A stretch of 64,000 bases of DNA from Wenzhouxiangella sp. XN79A (GTDB lineage: Bacteria > Pseudomonadota > Gammaproteobacteria > Xanthomonadales > Wenzhouxiangellaceae), in NCBI RefSeq assembly GCF_012272825.1, contig NZ_JAAWWS010000131.1, positions 141,879-205,878 of the forward strand. Direction: 5' to 3'. The position numbers were made by a program, and so were the translations under genes. The notes under the pieces were generated by a model. That model did no database searches. It saw nothing but the letters and a program-made list of their open reading frames with translations, and had not been told where the DNA came from. This document shows positions 26,212-36,387 of the stretch, in pieces. Position 1 is the stretch's first letter. Each line of letters starts with the position of its first letter.

Positions 26212-27786
26212 TCACTCCCACTCGATCGTCGCCGGCGGCTTGCCGGAAATGTCGTAGACGACCCGCGAGACACCGTGGCACTCGTTGATGATCCGGCGCG
26301 AGACGTGGTCGAGGAATTCGTGGTCGAGGTAGGCCCAGCGCGCGGTCATGAAGTCGATCGTTTCCACGGCGCGCAGCGCGATGACGTATTCGTAGCGGCG
26401 CGCGTCGCCGACCACGCCGACGGACTTGACCGGCAGGAACACGGCGAAGGCCTGGCTGACCTTGTCGTAGAGGCCCGCGGCGCGCAGCTCCGAGATGAAG
26501 ATGTGGTCGGCCTTCTGCAGCGGCTCGACGTACTCGGGCTTCACTTCGCCGAGGATCCGCACGCCGAGGCCCGGGCCCGGAAACGGGTGGCGCATGACCA
26601 GCTCGGCCGGCAGGCCCAGCTCGACGCCGATCCTGCGCACTTCGTCCTTGAACAGTTCGCGCAGCGGCTCGATGAGCTTCAGGTTCATGTCCTCGGGCAG
26701 GCCGCCGACGTTGTGGTGCGACTTGATCACCTTGGCCTTGCCGGTGGTCGCGCCGGCCGACTCGATGACGTCGGGGTAGATCGTGCCCTGGGCCAGCCAC
26801 CCGGCCTCGCGATGACTCTTGGCCGCGGCGTCGAAGACCTTGATGAACTCGCGGCCGATGATCTTGCGCTTGGCTTCCGGGTCGGACACGCCGGCCAGCG
26901 CCTCCATGAACTGGTCGCGCGCGTTGACCCGCTCGACGCGCACGCCGAGGTGCTCGGCAAAGGTCGCCATGACCTCGTCGCCTTCCCGGTAGCGCAGCAG
27001 CCCGGTGTCGACGAAGATGCACAGCAGCTGGTCGCCGATGGCCTGGTGCAGCAGCGCGGCGACCACGGACGAATCGACGCCACCGGACAGGCCGAGCAGC
27101 ACGGTGTCGTCGCCGACCTCGTCGCGCACGCGCTGGATCTGGTCCTCGATGATCGCCTCGGTGGTCCACTCCGCGGCACAGCCGCAGATGTCGTGGACGA
27201 AGCGTTCGAGAATGCGCCGGCCCTGCGCCGTGTGGGTGACCTCCGGATGGAACTGCAGCCCGTAGTAGCGGCGCTCGTCGTCGCCCATGCCGGCGATCGG
27301 CGCCGAGGCGGTGGTGCAGATCGTCGAGAAACCCTCGGGCAGCCGAGTGACCTTGTCGCCGTGACTCATCCAGACTTCCAGTACGCCGCGACCGGTTCCG
27401 TCGATCCGGTCCTCGATGCCGTCGAGCAGGCGGCATTTCGTGCCCAGCGCGACCTCGGCGTAGCCGAACTCCTTCTCGTCCGACGGCTCGACCGCGCCGC
27501 CGTAGTGCGCGGCCATGGCCTGCATGCCGTAGCAGATGCCCAGCAGCGGCACGTCGAGCTCGAACACCACGTCCGGAATCCGCGGACTGTCCTCGTAGCC
27601 GACCGATTCCGGCCCGCCCGACAGCACGATGCCGCTGGCGCCGAAGTCGCGGATGGCCGCTTCGCCGACGTCGAACGGCAGGATTTCGGAATAGACCCCG
27701 ATCTCTCGGATCCGCCGCGCGATCAGCTGGGTGTACTGCGAGCCGAAGTCGAGAATCAGGATTCTGGAGGCGTGGATGTCGGTCAT
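26212..27786 (-). CDS. guaA: GMP synthase (glutamine-hydrolysing)
   Basis: Converts XMP to GMP using glutamine and ATP. The 524-residue protein has the class I amidotransferase domain (nucleophile Cys85 in [10 protein letters not shown], His/Glu in FHPEVTH), the PP-loop [14 protein letters not shown] of the ATP pyrophosphatase domain and the C-terminal dimerisation domain ending PPATIEWE. Full length. In most bacteria it follows guaB in an operon; here an unrelated gene on the opposite strand lies between them, so guaA needs its own promoter. Confidence 0.97.
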   Translation of the reverse strand: MTDIHASRILILDFGSQYTQLIARRIREIGVYSEILPFDVGEAAIRDFGASGIVLSGGPESVGYEDSPRIPDVVFELDVPLLGICYGMQAMAAHYGGAVEPSDEKEFGYAEVALGTKCRLLDGIEDRIDGTGRGVLEVWMSHGDKVTRLPEGFSTICTTASAPIAGMGDDERRYYGLQFHPEVTHTAQGRRILERFVHDICGCAAEWTTEAIIEDQIQRVRDEVGDDTVLLGLSGGVDSSVVAALLHQAIGDQLLCIFVDTGLLRYREGDEVMATFAEHLGVRVERVNARDQFMEALAGVSDPEAKRKIIGREFIKVFDAAAKSHREAGWLAQGTIYPDVIESAGATTGKAKVIKSHHNVGGLPEDMNLKLIEPLRELFKDEVRRIGVELGLPAELVMRHPFPGPGLGVRILGEVKPEYVEPLQKADHIFISELRAAGLYDKVSQAFAVFLPVKSVGVVGDARRYEYVIALRAVETIDFMTARWAYLDHEFLDHVSRRIINECHGVSRVVYDISGKPPATIEWE

Positions 27787-27961
27787 GGCGAGGCTGCGGC
27801 GGATCCTGTGGGGTATTTTCGCAGATTCACGCCGTCGGGCGCGCGCGGCTGGCCGGGAATCTCCGCGCTTTCCGATTGATACTGGGTGGAACCCGCACGC
27901 GCACCGGCGGCCGGCCGCGGGCGCAGCGCTCCACGATCACCCCACCCGCGAGGCGCGAGCA

Positions 27962-29479
27962 ATGAAGACAACCCGATTTCTGACCTTCCTGGCGGCCCTG
28001 CTTGCCGCGGGCGCGGTCCATGCCGGCACGACGACCACGGTGACCTATCAGGGCCAGCTGCGCCAGGCCGGCGCACCGTTCACCGGCCTGGCGGACCTGG
28101 AATTCCAGCTCTACGACCAGGCCACGGACGGCAACCCGGTCGGTGCGCCGCAGTCGCGACCGGACTGGCCGGTGGAAGACGGGCTGTTCCAGGCCGAACT
28201 GGATTTCGGCGTCGATGCGTTCACCGCCCAGGTCCGCTGGCTGGAGGTGCGCGTGGGAGGCACGCCGCTGTCGCCGCGCCAGGCGGTACGCCCGTCGCCG
28301 ATGGCCCTGTTCGCACTGGCCGGCAACGAAGGACCGCAGGGTCCGCCGGGCTCACCGGGCGATTCGCACTGGGTGCTGGACGGCAACGCCACCTACTACA
28401 CCGCCGGGCCGGTGGGCATCGGCATGACCGCGCCGGCCAGCGACTACGCCCTCGGCGTGTCCGGCGGCGTCGTGGCGCAGCGCGGCAGCGATCTTTTCAG
28501 CCCGCAGCTGCTGCTGTTCGAAACCCAGCCGGACGGCTTCGCACGCATGGAGTTCCGCAACTCGGGCCGCGCGCGACTCTGGTCCATCGCGACCCGGTCA
28601 GGCGGCAGCGACCCGACCACAGGGGCGATGAATTTCTACAACACGACCGGCGGGGACCTGTTGACCCTCCGCGGCGACGGTCCAGTGGGCATTCGCACCA
28701 CCGATCCGCTCGCACCGCTGCACCTGCGCTCGCAGGACCAGTGGGCCCCGGGTGTGGGCACCGGCCGCGGCGATTTCTACGTAGGCGACGGTGACGTCGG
28801 CCTGTCGATGGGCGTGGCGCTTGGCGGGGGCGGGCGCGGCGTGAGCCGCATCTGGACCCGCGGCGGCGTGGAAAACCTGTTCCTTGGCTCGGCCGCCTAC
28901 GGCACCACGGTTTCCATCCTGCCGGGCCAGGTCGGCATCGCCAACAGCAACCCCGGAAATACGCTGGACGTCAACGGCGGCGTGCGCATTCGCGGACTGG
29001 CTCACGGCGGGGCGGCCAGCGTTCCGGTCCGGGTCGCACCGAACGGCGATCTCGTGACCGGCTCGGGAACGACCCAGCACATCGCCATTCCCGCAGCCGC
29101 GTTCCGGCCCGACAGCGACAACGTGGATTTCGTGGTCAGTCAGGGGGCCTTCGTGCTGATGGGCGCCGCCCGCCTGGATGCGCCCGTCCATCTGCCGCAC
29201 GGAGCGACGATCACGCAGGTCCAGATCTGGTACGAAGACAATGTCCCCGGCTCACTGGAGTTGTCGTTGCGAGAGTGCGACCACGATACGGACTTCTGCG
29301 GCAACCGGATCTTCCTGCCGACCGCCGGTGCGGTCGACGGTCTCCGGTCGGCGACCTTCAATCTCTCGTTGACGATCGACAACCTGAACAACAGTTACGT
29401 GCTGTCGGTCTTCAGTCTCGTATGGAACGGTCTGGACACCCGGGTCAACGGGGCCCGGATCAGCTACACCTTGCCATGA
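27962..29479 (+). CDS. Secreted protein with collagen-like segment, located between guaB and guaA
   Basis: A 505-residue secreted protein: signal peptide (FLTFLAALLAAGAVHA), a beta domain (TTTVTYQGQLRQAGAPFTGL) often found at the start of such extracellular proteins, a short collagen-like GPQGPPGSPGDS around residue 125, then tail-fibre-like repeats with DNGAVGIG-type words (GPVGIGMT, GPVGIRTT, GQVGIANS, each before a D/NP pair), and a C-terminal beta domain. A GAGGCG lies upstream of the ATG at 27962. It is oriented against guaA and guaB and has no operon partner. Role unknown; structural or adhesive is likely from its make-up. Confidence 0.75.
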   Translation: MKTTRFLTFLAALLAAGAVHAGTTTTVTYQGQLRQAGAPFTGLADLEFQLYDQATDGNPVGAPQSRPDWPVEDGLFQAELDFGVDAFTAQVRWLEVRVGGTPLSPRQAVRPSPMALFALAGNEGPQGPPGSPGDSHWVLDGNATYYTAGPVGIGMTAPASDYALGVSGGVVAQRGSDLFSPQLLLFETQPDGFARMEFRNSGRARLWSIATRSGGSDPTTGAMNFYNTTGGDLLTLRGDGPVGIRTTDPLAPLHLRSQDQWAPGVGTGRGDFYVGDGDVGLSMGVALGGGGRGVSRIWTRGGVENLFLGSAAYGTTVSILPGQVGIANSNPGNTLDVNGGVRIRGLAHGGAASVPVRVAPNGDLVTGSGTTQHIAIPAAAFRPDSDNVDFVVSQGAFVLMGAARLDAPVHLPHGATITQVQIWYEDNVPGSLELSLRECDHDTDFCGNRIFLPTAGAVDGLRSATFNLSLTIDNLNNSYVLSVFSLVWNGLDTRVNGARISYTLP

Positions 29480-29488
29480 GACGCCCGA

Positions 29489-29509
29489 CACCCCGGACGG
29501 CCGGGGGTG
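29489..29509. terminator. GC-rich hairpin between convergent genes
   Basis: CACCCCGG pairs with CCGGGGGTG (one bulged base) in the 43-base gap between the secreted protein gene and the end of guaB. No T-tract follows on either side, so termination efficiency is uncertain. Confidence 0.35.
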
Positions 29510-29522
29510 CCCCGGCGCGGCA

Positions 29523-31047
<1,525 letters not shown>

Positions 31048-31097
31048 TACGACGAAGGCCACCGCTACACTACGGCGCTTTCACGCCGGAATCCCCG

Positions 31098-32504
31098 ATG
31101 AGCCACGACGCCCCCGCCGCTCCCGCACCGCACGGCTTCCGCATGCCCGACACGCTGGCGCTGATGTTCTTCCTGATGATCGCCGCGCTGGTGCTGACCT
31201 GGATCCTGCCGGCCGGCAGCTACGAGATGGTCACCAACGAGGCCGGGCGGGAGGTGGTCGTGGCGGGGACCTATGCCGTCATCGACGACGCCGAGATGCT
31301 GCCCCCCTGGGCGCTGTTCACGGCGGTTCCGCGGGCCATGATGGAGGCGGCCGACATCATCTTCTTCGTGCTGATCATCGGCGGCGCGCTGGCGGTCATC
31401 CGCGAAACCGGCGCCATCGAGGCCTTCCTGTCGAAGTTCGTCACGCGCTTCGACCACCGCCCCGCCCTGCTGATCGGTGCCGGCATGTTCATCTTCGCGA
31501 TCGTTTCGGCCACGCTCGGGATGGCCGAGGAGTTCATTCCGCTGGTCGCGATCCTGATGGCGATGTGCCGGGCGATGAAGATGGACGCGGTCGCCGCGAT
31601 CGGCATCATGGTCTGCGGCTACTGCATCGGCTACGGCGCCACGCTGGTCAACCCGTTCACGCTGTTCATCGCCCAGGGCATCGCAGAGCTTCAACCGGGT
31701 TCGGGCCTGTGGTTCCGCGCATGGATCTTCGTGCCGTTCCTGCTCATTGGAATTCACCACGTCTGGCGCTACGCGAGGAGGGTCCAGGCCGACCCCTCGG
31801 CCAGCCTGGTGGCCGACATCCCGGGGGCTCAGCCGCCGGCCGTCGAGGAACAGCCCGAACTGGACCGCACCCGCTCGCTGGTCATCGCGCTGACCGCCGG
31901 CGCGATCGGCCTGATGATCTGGGGCATCACCCAGCGCGCCTGGTACCTGGATGAACTCGGCGCGATGTTCATCGGCGTCGCGATCGCGGTCGGGCTGGTC
32001 GCCCGGATGTCGGCCGACCGGATCGCCGTGACCTTCAGCAAGGGTGCCGCCGAACTGGCGGGCACCGCCGTGCTGATCGGCTTCGCCCGCTCCATCGCCC
32101 TCCTGCTCGAGGATGGCCAGGTGCTGCACACCATCGTGAATGCGATGGCCGAACCGCTGGTCGGCCTGCCGGCCGAGCTGTCCGCGGTCGGCATGCTGGC
32201 GATCCAGTCGGTCATCAACCTGTTCGTGTCTTCGGGCTCGGGCCAGGCCTACCTGACCATGCCGCTGATGGCACCGATCGGCGACCTGGTCGGCGTCGAG
32301 CGCCAGGTCAGCGTGCTGGCCTACCATTTCGGCGACGGCTTCGTGAACCTGGTCGCGCCGACCAACCCGGTGCTGATGGGCATCCTCGGCCTGGCGGGCA
32401 TCCCCTACCTGCGCTGGTTGAAGTTCGTGCTGCCGCTGCTGCTGAAGCTGCTGGCCCTGGCCGCGGTGTTCATGGTCGTGGCGGTGCAGATCGGGTATCG
32501 GTGA
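31098..32504 (+). CDS. YfcC-family (DcuC/AbgT-like) membrane transporter
   Basis: A 468-residue polytopic membrane protein with about 12 hydrophobic segments. Family features include the N-terminal [21 protein letters not shown] followed by SYE, the [20 protein letters not shown] segment, the re-entrant [14 protein letters not shown] and the C-terminal [19 protein letters not shown]. It belongs to the group that includes E. coli YfcC and C4-dicarboxylate carriers of the DcuC type; substrates in the group are poorly defined (dicarboxylates, basic amino acids or peptide-derived compounds). It is monocistronic, divergent from guaB, followed by a purine/pyrimidine repeat block. Confidence 0.82.
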   Translation: MSHDAPAAPAPHGFRMPDTLALMFFLMIAALVLTWILPAGSYEMVTNEAGREVVVAGTYAVIDDAEMLPPWALFTAVPRAMMEAADIIFFVLIIGGALAVIRETGAIEAFLSKFVTRFDHRPALLIGAGMFIFAIVSATLGMAEEFIPLVAILMAMCRAMKMDAVAAIGIMVCGYCIGYGATLVNPFTLFIAQGIAELQPGSGLWFRAWIFVPFLLIGIHHVWRYARRVQADPSASLVADIPGAQPPAVEEQPELDRTRSLVIALTAGAIGLMIWGITQRAWYLDELGAMFIGVAIAVGLVARMSADRIAVTFSKGAAELAGTAVLIGFARSIALLLEDGQVLHTIVNAMAEPLVGLPAELSAVGMLAIQSVINLFVSSGSGQAYLTMPLMAPIGDLVGVERQVSVLAYHFGDGFVNLVAPTNPVLMGILGLAGIPYLRWLKFVLPLLLKLLALAAVFMVVAVQIGYR

Positions 32505-32507
32505 GGC

Positions 32508-32711
32508 TGGGATTAGGGGAAAGGGGCGAGGGGCGAGTGAACGCTGGGGGCCTGGCGGGCGTCGGCGCTTGCTTCGGAGCGCAGCGCTTGTCGAGACGCC
32601 GGCAGGGACGAGGGGAGAGGGGCGAGTGACATCGGCGACGGCAGCCACTCCAAACCAGTCCCTCTCCCCTGGTCCCTGTTCCTAGTCCCTCTCCCCTGGT
32701 CCCTTGTCCCG
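32508..32711. repeat. Purine-rich/pyrimidine-rich intergenic repeat block
   Basis: Between two convergent genes there are two purine-rich runs built from GGGGA/GGGGCGAG words (32508-32540, 32604-32630; both end GGGGCGAGTGA) and a pyrimidine-rich run (32657-32711) that is their reverse complement in character and contains a 27-base tandem duplication (AGTCCCTCTCCCCTGGTCCC at 32657 and 32684). The arms can pair into a long imperfect hairpin. The same word family recurs between sucB and lpdA. Confidence 0.75.
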
Positions 32712-32716
32712 GCCGT

Positions 32717-35700
32717 TCAAGGGCACTGCCCCTGGACGATCCGCGTCAGGTCGAGGGTCTGGTCCTCGAACTGCGGCAGCACCGAGTCGACGTCGATGGT
32801 CGCGTTGTTGCAGTCGCTGAAGGTCAGCGTCAGGGTGCCGAACGGGGTGCGCACGACCTCGTCGGGGTCGAAGTTCGCACCGAAGCCGGTGCCCGAGGTG
32901 ATCACCGTATCGGCGAACACGATGGTGTCGCCCTGGATGGTCCCGGTCCCGATCAGCCAGGCCGGTTCGCCGTCGAGGTAGGTGTAGAAGGTGATGACGT
33001 GCAGGCCGTTGGTGCCTTCCACGGCCAGCTGGAAGCCCTCGCCGGAGCGATCCGGGTCGAACCAGTTCCCGGCCCGGACCGCGTTGGCCGGATCGGGGAT
33101 GCCGCCCGCGCAGTCGACCGGGACGATCTTCTGCATCGGCAGCACCACGTCCTCGAAGCCGGCCACGATCGGGTTCATCGTCACCGCGCCGCTGTTGCAG
33201 TCGTCGAAGTCCATGCGCACAGTGCCGAACGGAATCCGGTTCACCTCGTCGGGGTCGAAGGCCGAACCGTAGTCGGCCCCGCCGGTGATGACCATGTCGG
33301 TGCTGACGAAGGCGCCGTCGGCCACCGTTCCCGTGCCGATCATCCAGACCTGGTCGGTGGAAAACGGATCGTTCCGGTTGTAGACGTAGCAGGTCAGGAT
33401 GTGCGTCGATCCATTCGCCTCGCGGGTCAGCTGGCAGCCTTCGCCGGAGCGCTGAGGATTGAACCAGTTGCCCGACACCGGCGCATCGGACGTCACGCCG
33501 CCGCAGCCGAGCACGCGGACGTCGTCGACCAGCCAGCCGTCGCGGTCGCCGATCGAAGAATCCGTGGCCAGGCGATAGCGCAGCCGCACCGTCTCGCCGG
33601 CAAAGTCCGACAGGTCGATCGCGTAGTCCTCCCAGCCGCGCGGGTCACCGCACCAGGCCGGCGATCCGGCCAGTGGATTCTCCCATTCGTCGGAAATCGG
33701 TCCGTCATGCGGCCGGAATCCGATCCGGTCGCCGCTCAGTTCGGTCCAGCTGCCGCCATCGTCGGTGGAGATCTCGAGCACCGCGCCGTCGAAACAGCCC
33801 GAACCCGCCGACTCCATCTGCTGGCGATTCTGGAACCGCAGGCTCAATGCCCCGGCAGCCGGCAGCTCGATCGGCGGCGAGACCAGGCGCTGGTCGCTGA
33901 TCGAGTCCACGTTGATCGCGTTCCACGAGGTCGTGCCGCTGACCGAGTCGCTGGTGATCTGCGCCCAGGTGTTCTGGACGCTGCCGGCGCCCAGCGTCCA
34001 GCCGTTCGGGCCGGATTCCATGTCGTCGGACCAGAACACCGTCGCTTGCTGGCCGATCGGACACTCCCCGGTCTGCGGAGCGGTAATGAACGAACGGGTG
34101 GCCGAGGGCGCGGCGGTGCCGCAGCCGTTGCGGGCGGTGACGCGCCAGAAATACTGGCCGCGCGAGGCCAGCGACACGCTGACCACGGTCGCACCGCGCA
34201 CCACCTGGTCGAAGACCACGTCGCCGAAGGCGAAATCGGTTGCGACTTCGACCCGGTACCCGGCTGCCTGGCCGGAGCCGGTCCAGCTCAGTTCGACCTC
34301 GCTGTCGTCGATCGTCGCCGCGTTGGCCGGCAGCGCCGGGCTGACCGGGGACGGCACGCTGCTGCCGAGGTGGAACGGCACCAGCGCGGAGCCGGAGCTT
34401 CCGCCGCTGGCGCCCTGCACGGTGATCGAGGCCGCGCCGGTCGTTGCGCCGGCGAGGTTGCCGACGGTCAGCGTGGAGCTGCCCGACGGGGTGACCGGGT
34501 TCGGCGAGAACGACGCGCTGGCGCCGGCCGGCAGGCCGCTGGCCGACAGGCTGACCGGCGAGGTGAAGCCGGCGTCGCCGTCGACGTCGATGTCGATCTG
34601 CACCGAACCATCGGTCCGGCAGGCTTCGACGAATCCGCCGGCGTAGTCGAGCCGGAACGGCGAGGACCCGATGCCGTCGACGAACTGCGCGCCGCTGCCG
34701 AGCGGATCGAGGTGATCGCGCATCCGCGTCGACGGGCTGCCCAGACCGTTCCAGGCATGCGCCAGCTGGCCGTAGAAGTCCGACAGGTCGACACCGGTCG
34801 CGCCGCAGAAGGCCGGCCCGCCGGACAGCACGCCGACCAGCCGCTGATTGGCCGAATACAGCGGTGAGCCGGAGGAGCCCGGCTCGGTGACGCCCGGCGG
34901 AATGGTCGGCGGCTGCGGCGACGGGATGCCGGCGACCACCGGAGGATCGGGGTGCCAGAACGCGTGCCAGTGCACGCCCTGGGCGAACGCGATGGAGCCT
35001 TCCTCGAGGTCGCTGTCGACGAAGGTGATCCGCTTCTCGTCACCGCTGGGGTGGTGGATGCTGGCGCACAGCCCGGCGGTGCTGCCGGCTTCGCCCTGCG
35101 GCCCGCAGCTGGCCGGCGCCGACCGGCGGTCCCAGCCGGCCCAGAACAGGTCCAGCGACGGATCGGCCGGGTCGTCGAACTCGACCAGCGCGAAGTCCGA
35201 GCAGTCACCGGGATCGCTGCAGGTCTGGGCCGAGAACGGATCGCTGGTACCGGCCAGGTAGACCGCGCCGCTGCTGGTCTGCGAGGCATCCGGCGGGTTC
35301 ACCTGGGAGCCGGCGGCCGCGCCCGGCGTCCGGCAGGTCGGCCACTCGTAGTTCCAGTAGGCGACGATCGTCGAGCTGTTGCCGGGTTCGACGCCGCAGT
35401 GGCTGGCGGTGGCGAACAGCATCCGTCGATCGTTGGCGGTGTTGTTGACCAGCGAGCCGGTACACAGGAACTGGCCTTCCAGCGTGTAGCGGGCCACCGA
35501 CCGGCGCGGCTCGTTCCACGGATCGTCGGGGGCGAGACAGGCCACGTCCATGTTGCAGCTGCCCGAACGCGCCCCGCCATCGCTCTTGTCGCAGTCGGAC
35601 TCGCGCTTGCCTTCGCCCCCGGCCGATGCGGGCTGGCGATAGCCCTGGGCGACCTGGCCGAAGCCGCGATAGCCCTGGTTGACCCGGGCCAGCTCCAGCG

Positions 35701-36238
35701 AGACCTCGTGGCGCGTTGACAGCGGCGCTTCGAGCTCGATGATCACGTCGCCGGCCGCAAGCACCGGCGTCCAGAATTCACCGTGCTTCTCGTTGATTTC
35801 CGGGCCGTACGGACCGAGCACGCGGCTGCGGTCGAGCGTGCCCTGGCCCGCTGCATCGGCGGGATAGATCCACAGCTTCGCGCCCTCGACCAGCTGGACG
35901 TTTCGGAATCCGAAGTTCAGCGACACCGCGTCGGGCGCTTCGATCCGCAGCCGCCACCAGGCCGTATCGGGCCCGGTCGTCCAGCCACCGGACCCGGCCG
36001 GCGATTCGACCAGGTCGAACGGCAGCGCGAAGCGCGGCGGCTGACCGAAGGCCTCGGCCACGGCATCCTCTGCGGCCAGCTTCGGCGCGTCCAGCGGCGG
36101 CAGCGTGCGAAGCTCGATCGGCGCACCGAGCTCGGCGCCGGCGCGCCAGCTGGCGGGAACATCGGGGCCTGCAACGGCGAGCGTCGCATTCAGGACCAGG
36201 GCGAGGAGAAGGAACTGCGGCAGGCCGGAACGGGGCAT
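32717..36238 (-). CDS. Secreted trypsin-like serine protease, multidomain (protease 1)
   Basis: An exported protein of 1173 residues. Order: signal peptide (LPQFLLLALVLNATLAVAG), prodomain of about 200 residues, a Cys-rich chymotrypsin-fold protease resembling lysyl endopeptidases with His280 (ATASHCG), Asp348 (CSDFALVEFD) and Ser456 (EPGSSGSP), an Ig-like domain, a fibronectin-like domain, a MAM/immune-inhibitor-A-like jelly roll (FWSDDMESGPNGW), and two copies of a C-terminal module beginning SGNWFNPQRSGEG and AGNWFDPDRSGEG. The ATG at 36238 is in front of the signal peptide; the frame is open further up but not convincing. It is the paralogue of the next gene upstream. Confidence 0.85.
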   Translation of the reverse strand: MPRSGLPQFLLLALVLNATLAVAGPDVPASWRAGAELGAPIELRTLPPLDAPKLAAEDAVAEAFGQPPRFALPFDLVESPAGSGGWTTGPDTAWWRLRIEAPDAVSLNFGFRNVQLVEGAKLWIYPADAAGQGTLDRSRVLGPYGPEINEKHGEFWTPVLAAGDVIIELEAPLSTRHEVSLELARVNQGYRGFGQVAQGYRQPASAGGEGKRESDCDKSDGGARSGSCNMDVACLAPDDPWNEPRRSVARYTLEGQFLCTGSLVNNTANDRRMLFATASHCGVEPGNSSTIVAYWNYEWPTCRTPGAAAGSQVNPPDASQTSSGAVYLAGTSDPFSAQTCSDPGDCSDFALVEFDDPADPSLDLFWAGWDRRSAPASCGPQGEAGSTAGLCASIHHPSGDEKRITFVDSDLEEGSIAFAQGVHWHAFWHPDPPVVAGIPSPQPPTIPPGVTEPGSSGSPLYSANQRLVGVLSGGPAFCGATGVDLSDFYGQLAHAWNGLGSPSTRMRDHLDPLGSGAQFVDGIGSSPFRLDYAGGFVEACRTDGSVQIDIDVDGDAGFTSPVSLSASGLPAGASASFSPNPVTPSGSSTLTVGNLAGATTGAASITVQGASGGSSGSALVPFHLGSSVPSPVSPALPANAATIDDSEVELSWTGSGQAAGYRVEVATDFAFGDVVFDQVVRGATVVSVSLASRGQYFWRVTARNGCGTAAPSATRSFITAPQTGECPIGQQATVFWSDDMESGPNGWTLGAGSVQNTWAQITSDSVSGTTSWNAINVDSISDQRLVSPPIELPAAGALSLRFQNRQQMESAGSGCFDGAVLEISTDDGGSWTELSGDRIGFRPHDGPISDEWENPLAGSPAWCGDPRGWEDYAIDLSDFAGETVRLRYRLATDSSIGDRDGWLVDDVRVLGCGGVTSDAPVSGNWFNPQRSGEGCQLTREANGSTHILTCYVYNRNDPFSTDQVWMIGTGTVADGAFVSTDMVITGGADYGSAFDPDEVNRIPFGTVRMDFDDCNSGAVTMNPIVAGFEDVVLPMQKIVPVDCAGGIPDPANAVRAGNWFDPDRSGEGFQLAVEGTNGLHVITFYTYLDGEPAWLIGTGTIQGDTIVFADTVITSGTGFGANFDPDEVVRTPFGTLTLTFSDCNNATIDVDSVLPQFEDQTLDLTRIVQGQCP

Positions 36239-36333
36239 CGGGGCATCCTGTGCGGGGTAGCACCGATTATCCCGGCTATCGGCCGCATCGGGCAAGCGCC
36301 GTATCGAACATCGTCCGGGCCGGGTGACCACGG

Positions 36334-36361
36334 GAAACCGCCCCGGAAGGCCGGGGCGGTC
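36334..36361 (-). terminator. Rho-independent terminator after protease 2
   Basis: ACCGCCCCGG and CCGGGGCGGT pair perfectly around a four-base loop and end in TTT on the minus strand, 27 bases past the stop of protease 2. A near-identical hairpin follows the next gene upstream (39253-39276). Confidence 0.8.
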
Positions 36362-36387
36362 GGATCAGTGTGCAGCCGGAGGACGGC